Positions 9,972-20,041 of a stretch of 64,000 nucleotides of DNA are shown here, in pieces (positions within the stretch are counted from its first letter, which is position 1; every line of letters begins with the position of its first letter). The notes under the pieces are model-generated. The model was not told the DNA's origin. It saw nothing but the letters and a program-made list of their open reading frames with translations, and searched no databases. Position numbers and translations under genes: made by a program. The stretch comes from Streptomyces hygroscopicus (lineage in GTDB: Bacteria > Actinomycetota > Actinomycetes > Streptomycetales > Streptomycetaceae): positions 2,852,001 to 2,916,000 of the forward strand of contig CP018627.1 of assembly GCA_002021875.1 (NCBI GenBank), in the 5' to 3' direction.

Positions 9972-10415
9972 GTGTTTCACCGAATACGCCGCCGGGCCAA
10001 GGAGCCCAGCGAGGCGCAGCGCCGATTCTTCGAGCTGTCCGCGTGGCTGCAGAATCAGGTCCCGCCCGGGTTCGGGGTGCCGCCGGTCGAGCCGGAGCGC
10101 GCCGAGCCGACCACCGTGGTGGACGATTTCCTTCCGCCGGAGCTGCGGGTGCCCAGCCACGACCAGCTCGACGGCAAGATGATGCCGTGGAAGCAGCCGC
10201 TGGTCCTCGGCGGTGAGATGGTCGCCTGCTCCGCATGTGGTGCGTACCGGGACTGGCTCATCCTCTCCACTCGCGACCAGATCTGGCTGCGGTGCCGGGT
10301 CGGCCACCAGCAGAAGGAGACCCGACTCGACACCGCCTGGTTCAACCGGAACTCCGGGCCGGCAGACGCGACGCACGCCACGTTCGAGGACTGCCTACGC
10401 CACCTCGGGCACTGA
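9972..10415 (+). CDS. Hypothetical protein with a CxxC motif
   Basis: A GTG at 9972 follows AAAGGAG by about eight bases and opens a 147-aa product. The first 30 residues are basic and helical (RIRRRAKEPSEAQRRFFELSAW). The middle is proline-rich, and the C-terminal half holds ACSACGAYRDWLIL and IWLRCRVGHQ, a possible small metal-binding ribbon. I do not recognise the family. Strand bias, start signal and composition argue that it is a real gene. Confidence 0.65.
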   Translation: MFHRIRRRAKEPSEAQRRFFELSAWLQNQVPPGFGVPPVEPERAEPTTVVDDFLPPELRVPSHDQLDGKMMPWKQPLVLGGEMVACSACGAYRDWLILSTRDQIWLRCRVGHQQKETRLDTAWFNRNSGPADATHATFEDCLRHLGH

Positions 10416-11366
<951 letters not shown>

Positions 11367-11415
11367 ACCGCCAAGACTCCACGGACGTCCGTCCGTCACC
11401 CCTGATTGAGCTTGG

Positions 11416-11796
11416 TCAAAGCCATTCATTGATGGCCGCTACGAGGACGGTGGCCTCGTAACGGCCCGCAAGCTTGTCGTATCTCGTGGCCACGGCCCGG
11501 TTCCTTTTGAAGCGGTTGATGCCGCACTCGACAGCATGCCGACCCTTGTAGTCCTCGGCGTTGAACCCGGGCGGCCGGCCACCGCAGGAGCCGCGCTTCT
11601 TACGGTTGCGCGCCTGGTCGGCCTTGTCCGGGATGGTGCAGCGGATGCCACGGCGGCGCAGGTAGACGCGGTTCCTGCGGGAGGCGTACGCCTTGTCCGC
11701 GCGGACCCGGTTGGGGCGGACGCGCGGCCGGCCCGGCCCGAGGCGGGGCACACGTACCCTCCTCCAGAACGGGCTCGAACTGCGGCGAATCGCCAC
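11416..11796 (-). CDS. IS5-family transposase, C-terminal frame (orfB)
   Basis: This frame carries the second half of the DDE domain. RVRADKAYASRRNRVYLRRRGI contains the second aspartate (D in ADKAY), and GRHAVECGINRFKRNRAVATRYDK carries the catalytic glutamate region. The family pattern requires a ribosomal frameshift from the upstream frame near 11755-11790, where GA/GG-rich sequence could slip. The shift between frames is +1 relative to orfA (496 bases between the two starts). It has no credible start of its own. Confidence 0.8.
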   Translation of the reverse strand: MAIRRSSSPFWRRVRVPRLGPGRPRVRPNRVRADKAYASRRNRVYLRRRGIRCTIPDKADQARNRKKRGSCGGRPPGFNAEDYKGRHAVECGINRFKRNRAVATRYDKLAGRYEATVLVAAINEWL

Positions 11797-12292
11797 GCTG
11801 CCCTGCCGTGATCACGATCGACACGGGCTTCTGGCCCTGCTCGACTGCCAGGTGCAACTTGGTGGTGAACCCGCCGCGCGACCTTCCCAGCCCGTGATCT
11901 CTGGGCTCGGTGAACACACCGCCAGGCGGTTCCTTCTGCAGGTCACCCCGCTTGCGGGCCCCGGCCGCATGCTGGTGAGCGCGACAGACCGTGGAGTCGA
12001 CGCTCAAGTCCCAGACGATCGCGCCTCTCGCGTCGGCCAGGGACTGAAGCCGAGTGAGGACCCGCTGCCAGGTGCCGTTGCGCTGCCACCGGCGGAACAA
12101 GTCATAGACCCGGCTCCACGGTCCGTACTCGGCGGGCACGTCCCGCCACGGCACACCAGTGCGAACACGGAACCGTATGCCGTCGATCAACTGCCGCCGA
12201 GGCCAGACGGGCGGCCGTCCCACCCTCGCGCCTTTCGGCAACAACGGCTCCAGCACTGCCCACTGCTCGTCCGTGAGATCTCCCCGTCCCAT
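11600..12292 (-). CDS. IS5-family transposase, N-terminal frame (orfA)
   Basis: The ATG at 12292 opens MGRGDLTDEQWAVLEPLLP, the standard IS5/IS427 beginning. RFRVRTGVPWRDVP, VDSTVCRAHQHAAG (first catalytic Asp) and GLGRSRGGFTTKLHLA follow. Family-like sequence ends at about 11785 (FEPVLEEG), after which this frame turns into arginine/proline-rich noise to 11600. The complete enzyme therefore needs a shift into the 11416-11796 frame. No stop or deletion is visible apart from that. Confidence 0.8.
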   Translation of the reverse strand: MGRGDLTDEQWAVLEPLLPKGARVGRPPVWPRRQLIDGIRFRVRTGVPWRDVPAEYGPWSRVYDLFRRWQRNGTWQRVLTRLQSLADARGAIVWDLSVDSTVCRAHQHAAGARKRGDLQKEPPGGVFTEPRDHGLGRSRGGFTTKLHLAVEQGQKPVSIVITAGQRGDSPQFEPVLEEGTCAPPRAGPAARPPQPGPRGQGVRLPQEPRLPAPPWHPLHHPGQGRPGAQP

Positions 12293-12434
12293 GAGCCATG
12301 ATCATTCATATCTCAAGATCCACTTTCGATACACGGCGGTGTGCCCGATCCCGATACTGCGCCACGGCGCCCGCCAGGCGCGGTCGAGAAATTATCAGGC
12401 CGAGGGCGGCGACCGAGGAGGTTTACACAGGTCG

Positions 12435-12501
12435 GTCCCCGTAGCTCAGTGGATAGAGCAGGCGGCCTCTAAACGCTTGGCCGCAGGTTTGTGTCCTGCC
12501 G
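12435..12501 (+). tRNA. tRNA-like remnant (Arg-like), incomplete
   Basis: GTCCCCGTAGCTCAGTGG is a normal 5' acceptor and D-arm, and GGTTTGTGTCCTGCCG resembles a T-arm. The anticodon arm is one or more bases short and mispaired, so the anticodon is uncertain. The 3' acceptor strand does not pair with GTCCCCG. It is best read as a tRNA-Arg pseudogene or a decayed attachment site left by an integrative element. Confidence 0.5.
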
Positions 12502-12879
12502 AACCCTCCCTGCGTGCCCTCGTTACGCACGTAGCGGCCTGGGCCGTCGGGAATACGGGGAATTGGGTGCGACCCAACAGCTCATCGGCCAGGTGTACGC
12601 GACAAGCTGGGCTCGTTCCGGCCAGCGAAGATCGTAGCGAGAGGTCGCGTCCGGTTTGCATACATTCACCCAGCTCCTATGAACCTCACTCATTACCGGA
12701 ACCTGGTGAACCACCAACTGCCAGCATGGGAACGACCTGCACACCCGCTGCTCCCGTCTCCCTCAGCATTCACCTTCGCGTTAGACCTCGCCTCTGAGAA
12801 CATCTCCAACATGACCATGAGACCTCGTATTCATGACCGCGCTAGATGGCTCGCTGGCGCTGCTCATGCCGGCGTCCAA
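12502..12879. other. Intergenic stretch, no supported gene
   Basis: This lower-GC stretch lies between the tRNA-like remnant and the CRISPR leader. Several short frames are open, but none has a ribosome site with recognisable sequence. No cas gene is present. Confidence 0.4.
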
Positions 12880-12927
12880 CTGAATGAAAACGGCATTGAT
12901 CGGGAGTAAAGTTCCAGGTCAGCAAGG
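12880..12927 (+). promoter_or_regulatory. Likely CRISPR leader
   Basis: The 48 bases before the first repeat are relatively AT-rich (AATGAAAACGGCATTGATC, then AAAGTTCCAGGTCAGCAAG). Leaders of actinomycete type I-E arrays have this kind of end. The position sets the direction of the array as left to right. Confidence 0.5.
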
Positions 12928-13078
12928 GTCGGCCCCGCGCCAGCGGGGGTGGTTCCCACCACGCCGGAATGCTCCCCACCTTCAAGGAAGTCGGCCCCGC
13001 GCCAGCGGGGGTGGTTCGATGCCGCGCGGGATAGCCGCTCGCGCGGGCAGGTCGGCCCCGCGCCAGCGGGGGTGGTTC
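12928..13078 (+). CRISPR. Orphan type I-E-like CRISPR array, three repeats and two spacers
   Basis: Three identical 28-base repeats (beginning GTCGGCCCCGCGCC, ending AGCGGGGGTGGTTC) lie at 12928-12955, 12990-13017 and 13051-13078. The two spacers are 34 and 33 bases long and unrelated to each other. Repeat length, 61-62-base period and the central GCGCCAGCG palindrome match the type I-E pattern common in Streptomyces. No cas genes occur in the window, so any activity would depend on a system elsewhere. The last repeat is followed by non-repeat sequence that contains a hairpin. Confidence 0.85.
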
Positions 13079-13354
13079 CAGTGGTGTCGTACTCGCCGAA
13101 GAAGCTCGGCTTCTTCTGAGCACCTTCACGCCCCGCTCTCCCCGTGCGAGGGGAGAGCGGCCGCGTGCGCCTCATGGCTCCAGTCGGTGATCCATTGGGG
13201 GGATGTTCGGCGGCGGCATCTCCGCTGTCCGGAGCCGGGCCGGAGCCGCGGGCTAGCGTGGCGACACTGCCAGTGTGCGGAAGCTTCCTGTGGTGCGGAA
13301 CGGCCGTTCGCGCGCCCTGGCGGTTCCAGGGAGTGCGATGAGGAAGGGCCTGAC
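13079..13354. other. Intergenic stretch with a hairpin
   Basis: GAAGAAGC (13098-13105) and GCTTCTTC (13109-13116) form a perfect 8-bp stem with a 3-base loop just after the CRISPR array. Nothing else supportable lies before the DUF4331 gene, whose ribosome site is GAGGAAGGG. Confidence 0.4.
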
Positions 13355-14374
13355 ATGTCCAACCACTTCACCGGCCTCAGCCTTGGGCCACCGCTCGGCG
13401 ACCAGCGACTCGACCTGTGTGACCTGTACGCCTTCCAGGCACCCGGCGATTCGAGCAGGACCGTTCTCATCCTCAACGCCAACCCCAACGCTGACGCCCT
13501 CCACCCCGATGCCGTATACCGGCTCAACATCGACAACGACGGCGACTACCTCACCGACATCGCCTTCAGCTGGGTCTTCAGCCCGGCGGCGGCGGACGGT
13601 TCGCAGACCTACAGCGTCTTCATGGCAACCGGCGCGGAGTCCCGCAAGCCCGAGGCGACCGGCACCAAGATCGTGTCGGCTGCCGCCGTCTCCTTCGGTC
13701 CCCAGGCCAACGTGGTCAGCAGCGGCGATTACCAGGTGAACGCGGGCAGCCGGAGTGACGCCTTCTTCTTCGACTTCGACGGAATCAACAACCTGTTCGA
13801 CACCGGCGGCAAGCGAAATTTCACCGCACCGCATCTCGGCGACCGGTCACCGTGGACCGGGGTCGACTCCAACACCACGGCCAACGTCTTCTCCATGGCC
13901 GTCGAACTGCCGACCGCCGACCTGACCCCCCATCCCGAGCTGCACATCTGGGGCCGTTGCAGCGTCCTGCGCGACGGCGAACTCGTCCACGCGGACCGGG
14001 CCGGGCACCCCTCGGTCAGCAGCTTCTTCAACACCGACGACACCAAGGAGGAGTACAACGCCGGCGAGCCGGTCAACGACCGGGCCAGATGGACGGACCA
14101 GTTCGTCCACCTGCTCGGCCACACCGGCGGCTACACGCACCAGGAAGCGATCACCGCACTCGACGAGCACGGCATCCTGCCGGACGTGCTCCACTTCGAC
14201 CCCTCCAAGCCGGCGGCCTACCCCAATGGCCGGATGTTCACGGAGGACGTCATCGACATCCGCGTCGCGTTCCTCACCAAGAACGAGGCGCCTCCCACCG
14301 GTCTCAGCCCGCACACCGACATCCTGGACCGGTTCCCGTACCTGGGCGACCCGCACCCGGCGGCCACCTCCTGA
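13355..14374 (+). CDS. DUF4331 family protein
   Basis: The product is 339 aa, starting MSNHFTGLSLGPPLGDQRLDLCDLYAF, the characteristic opening of DUF4331. VYRLNIDNDGDYLTDIAFSWVF and FFFDFDGINNLFD follow. GAGGAAGGG lies about seven bases before the ATG. The frame is open further upstream through the CRISPR array, but that extension is not coding. These proteins are soluble beta-rich proteins of unknown function, frequent in actinomycetes. No signal peptide is seen, and the gene appears monocistronic. Confidence 0.85.
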   Translation: MSNHFTGLSLGPPLGDQRLDLCDLYAFQAPGDSSRTVLILNANPNADALHPDAVYRLNIDNDGDYLTDIAFSWVFSPAAADGSQTYSVFMATGAESRKPEATGTKIVSAAAVSFGPQANVVSSGDYQVNAGSRSDAFFFDFDGINNLFDTGGKRNFTAPHLGDRSPWTGVDSNTTANVFSMAVELPTADLTPHPELHIWGRCSVLRDGELVHADRAGHPSVSSFFNTDDTKEEYNAGEPVNDRARWTDQFVHLLGHTGGYTHQEAITALDEHGILPDVLHFDPSKPAAYPNGRMFTEDVIDIRVAFLTKNEAPPTGLSPHTDILDRFPYLGDPHPAATS

Positions 14375-14440
14375 CCGATCCCGGCGGGGGTGGTGGTGTC
14401 CGGGCCGCCGTAGGTCCGGCGCCCCGTCATCCGCGGCCGG

Positions 14441-15655
14441 TCACCAGTCGTGGACCGTTCCGTCCTGGAGCCGGTTCACCGGCAGGTACGCCTGCCGGTA
14501 GGGGTGGGCCGCGGCCAGGTCCTCATCGAGTTCCACCCCGATACCGGCCGCCTCGCCCGGGTGCAGATGGCCGTCGGTGAAGGTGTAGGCGTGCCGGAAG
14601 ACCTCCTGCGTCAGGGCGTTGTGCCCCGAGTACTCCTGGATGCCGAAGTTGTGGACCGCCAGATCGAGATGGACGGCCGCGGCCATACCGACGGGCGAGA
14701 TGTCCTCCGGCCCGTGGATGCCGCTCTTGATCTGGTACTGGGCCGCGAAGTCGAAGAGCTTGCGCAGCGGAGTGACACCGCCGAAGTGGGTGACGGCGGA
14801 GCGCACGTAGTCGATCAGCTGCTCGGTGATGAGGGTCTGGTAGTCGTGGACGGTGTTGAAGACCTCGCCGATGGCGAGCGGGACGGTGGTGTGCCGCCGC
14901 ACCAGTCGCAGCGCCTCCTGGTTCTCCGCGGGCGTGCAGTCCTCCAGCCAGAACGGGCGGTACGGCTCCAGCTCCTGGCCGAGGCGCGCGGCCTGGACCG
15001 GTGTCAGCCGGTGGTGAGCGTCATGGAGCAGCGCCAGTTCCGGCCCGAACTCGGCCCGTACCGCCTCGAAGACCCGCGGAATGTGGCGCAGATACGCCTC
15101 CGTGTCCCAGTCCTCGACGAGGGGCTTCGCCCCCTGGTGCGGTACGGGCTTGTCGTCGGTGTCCGTGGTGTGCACGCCGTACACCGATTTGAGGCCGGGA
15201 ATACCGGTCTGGATCCGGATCGCCGGGAAGCCCTGGCTCAGCCGGGCGCGCACCGAGTCGAGGAGTTCGGGGAGATCCCGGCCCTCCGCGTGGCCGTAGG
15301 TGCGGATACGGTCACGGCTCGCCCCGCCGAGGAGCTGGTACAGCGGCAGCCCGGCCGCCTTCGCCTTGATGTCCCACAGTGCCACGTCGACGGCGGCGAT
15401 CGCGGCCATCGTGACCGGGCCGCGGCGCCAGTAGGCCCCCCGGTACAGCGACTGCCAGGTGTCCTCGATCCGGTGCGCGTCCAGCCCTATGAGCAGCGGT
15501 ACGACATGATCCTCCAGGTAGCTCACCACGGCGAGTTCGCGGCCGTTGAGCGTGGCGTCCCCCAGGCCGGTGAGGCCCTCGTCGGTCGTCACCTTCAGCG
15601 TGACGAAGTTGCGGCCGGGACTGGTGACGACGACTTTCGCGTCGACGATCTTCAT
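14441..15655 (-). CDS. manD: ManD-type mannonate dehydratase (enolase superfamily)
   Basis: The 404-aa product starts [22 protein letters not shown] and has the length of D-mannonate dehydratase (ManD/RspA). Capping-domain features include [32 protein letters not shown], where the R/H-rich loop lines the active site. Metal ligands of the enolase fold are suggested by [17 protein letters not shown] and IGEVFNT, and [10 protein letters not shown] closes the barrel. Members dehydrate D-mannonate or D-gluconate to 2-keto-3-deoxygluconate. The gene is last in an operon with an ABC sugar importer and a FadR-type regulator, which fits uptake and catabolism of a sugar acid. The exact substrate is not provable here. 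Confidence 0.9.
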   Translation of the reverse strand: MKIVDAKVVVTSPGRNFVTLKVTTDEGLTGLGDATLNGRELAVVSYLEDHVVPLLIGLDAHRIEDTWQSLYRGAYWRRGPVTMAAIAAVDVALWDIKAKAAGLPLYQLLGGASRDRIRTYGHAEGRDLPELLDSVRARLSQGFPAIRIQTGIPGLKSVYGVHTTDTDDKPVPHQGAKPLVEDWDTEAYLRHIPRVFEAVRAEFGPELALLHDAHHRLTPVQAARLGQELEPYRPFWLEDCTPAENQEALRLVRRHTTVPLAIGEVFNTVHDYQTLITEQLIDYVRSAVTHFGGVTPLRKLFDFAAQYQIKSGIHGPEDISPVGMAAAVHLDLAVHNFGIQEYSGHNALTQEVFRHAYTFTDGHLHPGEAAGIGVELDEDLAAAHPYRQAYLPVNRLQDGTVHDW

Positions 15656-15720
15656 GTGTCTGCTCTTTCCGAGCCGGTGCGGTCCCGGCTGCATGGGGGG
15701 GCGGGGGGAGGAACGGCCGG

Positions 15721-16575
15721 TCAGCCCTTGGAGGCTCCCGAGGTCAGACCGGCCACGAGGTGCTTCTGGCCGACGACCGCGGCCACCACGACCGGCACCG
15801 TGATGAGGGTGGCGGCAGCCATCAGGCCGCCCCAGTCGGTACTCGCGTAGGAGATGAAGTTGAACAGCGCCACCGGCACGGTCTGGGTACGGTCGTCGGC
15901 GAAGACGAGCGCGAACATGAAGTTGTTCCAGCTGAACACGAACGCCAGGAGCGAGGCCGTCGCCGTTCCGGGGGCCGCCAGGGGCAGGGTGATCCGCCAG
16001 AAGGCGCCGAATGCGGAGAGCCCGTCGGTCCGGCCGGCCTCCTCCAGTTCGACGGGGAGTCCCGCGAAGAAGCTGATCATGATCCACGTGATCAGCGGTA
16101 CCGACACGAACATCTGGCTGAGGATCAGGACGGTGTACGAGCCGACCAGCCCGATCTGCGCGAAGAGGTAGTACCAGGGGACGAGCAGGGAGATCGCGGG
16201 CACGATCCGGGCGACCAGGACGAGGGAGCCGGTGCGGTGCATCCGGAAGCGGCCCACCGCCCAGGCAGCCGGTACGGCGATGACGGCGGAGAGCACCGTG
16301 GAGACCACCCCGACCAGCAGCGAGTTCCCCATCGAGCGCAGGATCTGGCCGTCCTCCACGATGTTGCGGAAGTTTTCCAGCGTGGGCGAGAACCACAGTC
16401 CGACCCGGGGATCGGTCACCTGTACGTTCGTCTTGAAGGCCGCCGCGAACATCCACACGACCGGCAGCGCGAAGATCAGTGTCACCACGGTGATGGCGGC
16501 GGCGCGCAGCCAGGCCAGCCCACGGCGGCGGCCGGTGCGGCCACGGGGTGCGGCGGTGGCGTGGGAGGCGGTCAT
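15721..16575 (-). CDS. Carbohydrate ABC transporter permease (MalG type)
   Basis: This 284-aa protein has about six membrane segments, starting with [20 protein letters not shown]. The cytoplasmic EAA loop that docks the ATPase is [20 protein letters not shown]. It is the second permease subunit of a CUT1-type importer. Its ATG overlaps the stop of the preceding permease by four bases (ATGA), so the two are coupled. No ATPase gene is in the operon; such importers usually share a genomic MsiK-type ATPase in Streptomyces. Confidence 0.9.
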   Translation of the reverse strand: MTASHATAAPRGRTGRRRGLAWLRAAAITVVTLIFALPVVWMFAAAFKTNVQVTDPRVGLWFSPTLENFRNIVEDGQILRSMGNSLLVGVVSTVLSAVIAVPAAWAVGRFRMHRTGSLVLVARIVPAISLLVPWYYLFAQIGLVGSYTVLILSQMFVSVPLITWIMISFFAGLPVELEEAGRTDGLSAFGAFWRITLPLAAPGTATASLLAFVFSWNNFMFALVFADDRTQTVPVALFNFISYASTDWGGLMAAATLITVPVVVAAVVGQKHLVAGLTSGASKG

Positions 16576-17531
16576 GCGGCGTCCTTCCTTCCGGAACGGC
16601 GGCGCAGCAGTACGACGACGCCGACGATGAAGAGCGTGAACAGCACCAGCACGGCCGCGGCCAGGCCGTACTCCTGGTAGTCGAAGGTGAGCCCGTAGGC
16701 GTACACGTTGAGGGTCTCCGCCTCGAAGTCCGAGCCCCCGCCCGGGCCCTTGGTGGCGTAGAGGATGTCGAAGGTCTTGAGCGCGTCCACGGCGCGCAGG
16801 ACGAGGGCGGTCCCGATCGTCGGTCCGAGCATGGGCAGGACGACATGGCGGAACCGCTGCCAGGCGTTGGCCCCGTCGACGAGCGCGGCCTCTTCGGGTT
16901 CCTCGGGCAGGGTGGTGAGCCCGGCCAGCAGGAGCAGTGTCACCATCGGTGTCCACTGCCATACATCGATGAGCATCAGGGTCGGAAGCGACTGGCTCAC
17001 CGAGCCGAGGAATTCCATCCGGGGAAGTCCCACCGAGGCCAGGAGATGGTTGGCGACGCCGTTGGTGGGGTCGAGGATGAGCAGCCACAGGATGCCGATG
17101 GCGACGGGGGTCGTCAGGAGCGGAATGATCAGGATCGTCCGTACCCAGCGCATTCCACGGAACGGTTTGCGCATGAGCATGGCGAGCGCCAGACCCAGCA
17201 CCATTTCCAGCGCCACGGCACCGATGGTGAAGACCACAGTGCGCTTCACCGCGGGCCAGAACCGGCGGACATCGCTGAGCGCGTCCACGAAGTTCCGCAG
17301 TCCCACGTGGTGTTTGTCGGCGTTCACCGCACCGAAGGCGTCGGTGAGGCTCAGGTTGATGGTGAAGGCCAGCGGGAAGACGATCATCAGTCCGACAAAG
17401 GCGAGCGCCGGGGTGAGCATCGCCCACTTCAGCCGGCGATTGGCCTGTTCGACGGTGCGCGGGGCCCGGCCACGGGGCGGACGGGCGGAGTCCCGGGCCG
17501 TCGCCGTCACACGGACCTCGGTGGTGGACAT
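16572..17531 (-). CDS. Carbohydrate ABC transporter permease (MalF type)
   Basis: The 319-aa product has a basic N-terminus, then a first membrane span ([20 protein letters not shown]) and the EAA loop [20 protein letters not shown]. About six spans are visible. The ATG at 17531 shares one base with the stop of the solute-binding gene (TGATG), and the stop overlaps the next permease. It is the partner of the 15721-16575 product in a CUT1-type importer. Confidence 0.9.
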   Translation of the reverse strand: MSTTEVRVTATARDSARPPRGRAPRTVEQANRRLKWAMLTPALAFVGLMIVFPLAFTINLSLTDAFGAVNADKHHVGLRNFVDALSDVRRFWPAVKRTVVFTIGAVALEMVLGLALAMLMRKPFRGMRWVRTILIIPLLTTPVAIGILWLLILDPTNGVANHLLASVGLPRMEFLGSVSQSLPTLMLIDVWQWTPMVTLLLLAGLTTLPEEPEEAALVDGANAWQRFRHVVLPMLGPTIGTALVLRAVDALKTFDILYATKGPGGGSDFEAETLNVYAYGLTFDYQEYGLAAAVLVLFTLFIVGVVVLLRRRSGRKDAA

Positions 17532-18838
17532 CAGGACTCCTTGTGGCGGTTGTCGCGGACGAGGAAATCGGCGAACTCGGCGTCCGCGTCGCGGATCACA
17601 GGCTTCACCGGCCGCCCGAGGATCCCGGCCACGAGCGGGCGCCCGACGATGTCGCGGGCCCGTCCGACCTGGAGCACCTGGGGGCGGTCGTGCCCGATGC
17701 CACGCTCGGCGTTGATCCGCATCGCCTCGGCGAGGTCGGGCGGGAAGGACGCGAGCGTCTTGGGATCGGACCACACGGACTCCCGGGCGCACGGTATTCC
17801 CGCGGCCTGGAGTGCGGCGGCCATGTCCGGCCCCGCGGCCCAGCGGATGAACTCCCATGCCTCGTCGCGCAGTCGGGAGAAGGTGTTGATACCGAGGCTC
17901 CAGGACGGGATGTTGTGCGGGCGGGCGCCCGCGGGCCCCGCGGGGAACGGCGCGAAGCCCACGGTCTTGCGCACCGAGGAGACACCGGGGTCCAGGAAGC
18001 TGCTGTAGATCGCGTCGGCGTCGATGTAGAAGGCGGCCTTGCCCTGGGCGAAGATCGGCATGGCCTGTTCCAGGCTCATATTGGTGGCACCGGGCGGGCC
18101 CGCCTCGTGGAGCAGCCTGCCGTAGTACTCGTACGCCGCGATCGCGGCGCGGCTGCCGATGCCGGACCTGCCGTTCACGACGAAGTCGCCGCCGTACGAG
18201 TAGAGATAGCTCGACCACTGGGAGACGGCGCCGCTGCGCTGCCCGCGGCCCACGTACCCGAAGAAGCCCTTGCCCGGGTCCGTGAGCCGGACCGAGGCGT
18301 CCATCAGTTGGTCGAGCGTGCGGGGAGGGTCGGCCAGGTCCTTGCGGTAGTACAACGCGGGGCGTTCGGTGACCACCGGGACGCTCAGCACCCTTCCCTT
18401 GGTCTCCGAGGCGCCTCGGGGGGCCTCCTGGAAGTCCTGCCAGTCGAACTCCGCGTCGCCGTGGACCCGGTCGGTGAGGTCGGCGAGCCAGCCGTTGTGC
18501 GCGAAGACCGGCTGCTCCTGGAGGGCCCGGACCATCATCACGTCCACATCGGTGCCGGAGGCGTTGAGCTTCACGTTGTAGCTGCTGGCGAGCTGGTCGG
18601 CGGTGAGCAGGGTCATGGACACCCGGCGTCCGACCCGCTCCTCGAACTCCGTCATCCGGCGGCGGACGGCCTGCGACCAGACGTGATTGATCGCCATGAT
18701 CCGCAGCGGCGTGTCCGCCGACGGTGTGCCGCCCCCGCGCGAACAGGCGCCGAGCGCTCCGGCACCGACGGCCGCCGAGGCTCCGGCGGCCAGTCTGCCG
18801 AAGCCGCGGCGGCTGAGGAACTGGCTGCTCGTGGACAT
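17531..18838 (-). CDS. Extracellular solute-binding lipoprotein of sugar ABC importer
   Basis: This 435-aa family 1 (SBP_bac_1 type) binding protein has a twin-arginine-style signal (SRRGFGRLAAG, RR at 10-11) and a lipobox LGAC with Cys32. It should therefore be exported and anchored by lipid. The start at 18838 was chosen because GAGGACGAGG lies directly before it and the signal begins there. It leads the importer cluster. A 17-bp operator of FadR type lies 56 bp upstream, between it and the regulator gene, so its expression is probably controlled by that regulator. Confidence 0.9.
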   Translation of the reverse strand: MSTSSQFLSRRGFGRLAAGASAAVGAGALGACSRGGGTPSADTPLRIMAINHVWSQAVRRRMTEFEERVGRRVSMTLLTADQLASSYNVKLNASGTDVDVMMVRALQEQPVFAHNGWLADLTDRVHGDAEFDWQDFQEAPRGASETKGRVLSVPVVTERPALYYRKDLADPPRTLDQLMDASVRLTDPGKGFFGYVGRGQRSGAVSQWSSYLYSYGGDFVVNGRSGIGSRAAIAAYEYYGRLLHEAGPPGATNMSLEQAMPIFAQGKAAFYIDADAIYSSFLDPGVSSVRKTVGFAPFPAGPAGARPHNIPSWSLGINTFSRLRDEAWEFIRWAAGPDMAAALQAAGIPCARESVWSDPKTLASFPPDLAEAMRINAERGIGHDRPQVLQVGRARDIVGRPLVAGILGRPVKPVIRDADAEFADFLVRDNRHKES

Positions 18839-18893
18839 CCTCGTCCTCGTCTCTCTACTGGTGGTGCGTCCCGTACGTCCGAACCACCGGTCC

Positions 18894-18910
18894 AACTGGT
18901 AGGACCAGTT
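18894..18910. promoter_or_regulatory. FadR/GntR-type operator
   Basis: AACTGGT-AGG-ACCAGTT is a perfect 7-3-7 palindrome. Its centre TGGTAGGACCA fits the FadR-subfamily consensus TNGTNNNACNA exactly. It lies between the end of the GntR regulator gene and the solute-binding gene, so it is the probable target of that regulator. Confidence 0.75.
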
Positions 18911-19063
18911 CGGTCGTGCAGGGACGTTAACAGGCCATGCGGCCACCGACCAGCCCCCGGACCGATCGGTTACAGAGCGATCCGCCGCACCCGGGGCGAG
19001 GGCATGCCAAAGCGGTGAGGGGCCTGCGCGCAGGGGGCGGCCGCGCCGCCGGTCTTCGGGTCC

Positions 19064-19852
19064 TTATCCGGTCGGGTGCTCTGATTCGGCCAGCAGCAGC
19101 TCGATATGCCGCCGTGCCATGACATCCACCTGGAGGTCGAGATCGACGCCGTAGGTGCGCGTGCCGAGCAGAAGGTGCTCCCGCATGTGCGCGCAGGCCA
19201 GCTCCTCATCGCGCGCGACGATCGCCTCGAAGATCTCCGGATGGTGCGGCACCCCCGGTTCCTCGATGGAGGGGTCGGAGTTGGAGCGGAGCATCATCTC
19301 GAACATCATGCCGCTGATCGACGACAGCATGATCCGCAGGACCGGGTTGCCGCTGGCGACGGCGATCGCATCATGAAAGGCGACGTCCGCGCGCGCCTTG
19401 GTGACCACATCGGTCGCCGACTCCAGTGTGTCCTGTGCCGCACGCATCGCCGCGATGTCGCCTTCGCCCGCCCGCAGGGTCGCCAGCCGGACCGTCTCCA
19501 CCTCCAGCGGCAGCCGCGCCTCGATGAGCTGGCGCACCGTGGGCCGGCCCGTCCGGTAGAGGGCGTCGTATCCGCGGGCCTGTCCGGACGACTGGTCCCG
19601 TACGAAGGAGCCGCGGCCCGGCGCCACCTCGATCAGCCGCTGCGCCTCCAGCCGCTGGAGAGCCTCCCGCACCACGTTCCGGCTGGAGCCGAAAGTCGCG
19701 GCGAGTTCGCGCTCCGACGGCAGCTTGGCGCCGACAGCGATCGCTCCGGACCTGATGTCGTGCTCCAGCTGACGCGCGATGCGCTCGGTGAGAAGCCCGC
19801 TCCGGGTACTGGTAACGGCACGGCTCGACTGCGAGGACGGGGCAGGCGGCAT
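19064..19852 (-). CDS. FadR-subfamily GntR transcriptional regulator
   Basis: From ATG 19852 the product is 262 aa. The N-terminal winged helix includes KLPSERELAATFGSSRNVVREALQRLEAQRLIEV. The C-terminal FCD ligand-binding domain has the helical metal-site pattern ADVAFHDAIAVASGN and HHPEIFEAIVARDEELACAHMREHL. Regulators of this class bind small carboxylates, commonly sugar acids, and repress the adjacent catabolic operon. It precedes, on the same strand, the importer and ManD genes, which suggests induction by a sugar acid. No clear ribosome site precedes the ATG, so translation may be leaderless or start slightly differently. Confidence 0.85.
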   Translation of the reverse strand: MPPAPSSQSSRAVTSTRSGLLTERIARQLEHDIRSGAIAVGAKLPSERELAATFGSSRNVVREALQRLEAQRLIEVAPGRGSFVRDQSSGQARGYDALYRTGRPTVRQLIEARLPLEVETVRLATLRAGEGDIAAMRAAQDTLESATDVVTKARADVAFHDAIAVASGNPVLRIMLSSISGMMFEMMLRSNSDPSIEEPGVPHHPEIFEAIVARDEELACAHMREHLLLGTRTYGVDLDLQVDVMARRHIELLLAESEHPTG

Positions 19853-20041
19853 AACCAGGAGGGTACAGCCTCCCCAGGAGGCGAGTCGCGCCCGTGCCCG
19901 CTGGACGTCACGTCCTGTGCCGAGCCCCGGCACGGTTGCGAAGTGGAAGGTCCGGGGATTGGCACCCCGCCAGGCGTCCAGATACGTTGACCGCCACCGC
20001 GCCCGAGCCGGTGAGGGCCACCGATCCTGGGAGGAAGGCGT

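Larger units (their letters stand above)
11409..12340 (-). mobile_element. IS5-family insertion sequence (two-frame transposase)
   Basis: Two overlapping reverse-strand frames form one IS5/IS427-type transposase. The right end near 12335 reads inward as CGTGTATCGAAAGTGGATC. The left end is near 11409-11420 (GAGCTTGGTCAAAGCC) and matches only loosely. Boundaries are approximate and no target duplication was identified. Confidence 0.65.

Noticed and set aside
12435..12501. A functional tRNA gene
   Set aside because: The acceptor stem cannot close and the anticodon arm is malformed.
14450..16680. Forward frames of 466 and 306 codons over the ManD and permease genes
   Set aside because: The reverse frames contain intact enzyme and transporter motifs; the forward frames are Arg/Gly/Val/His-rich antisense noise.
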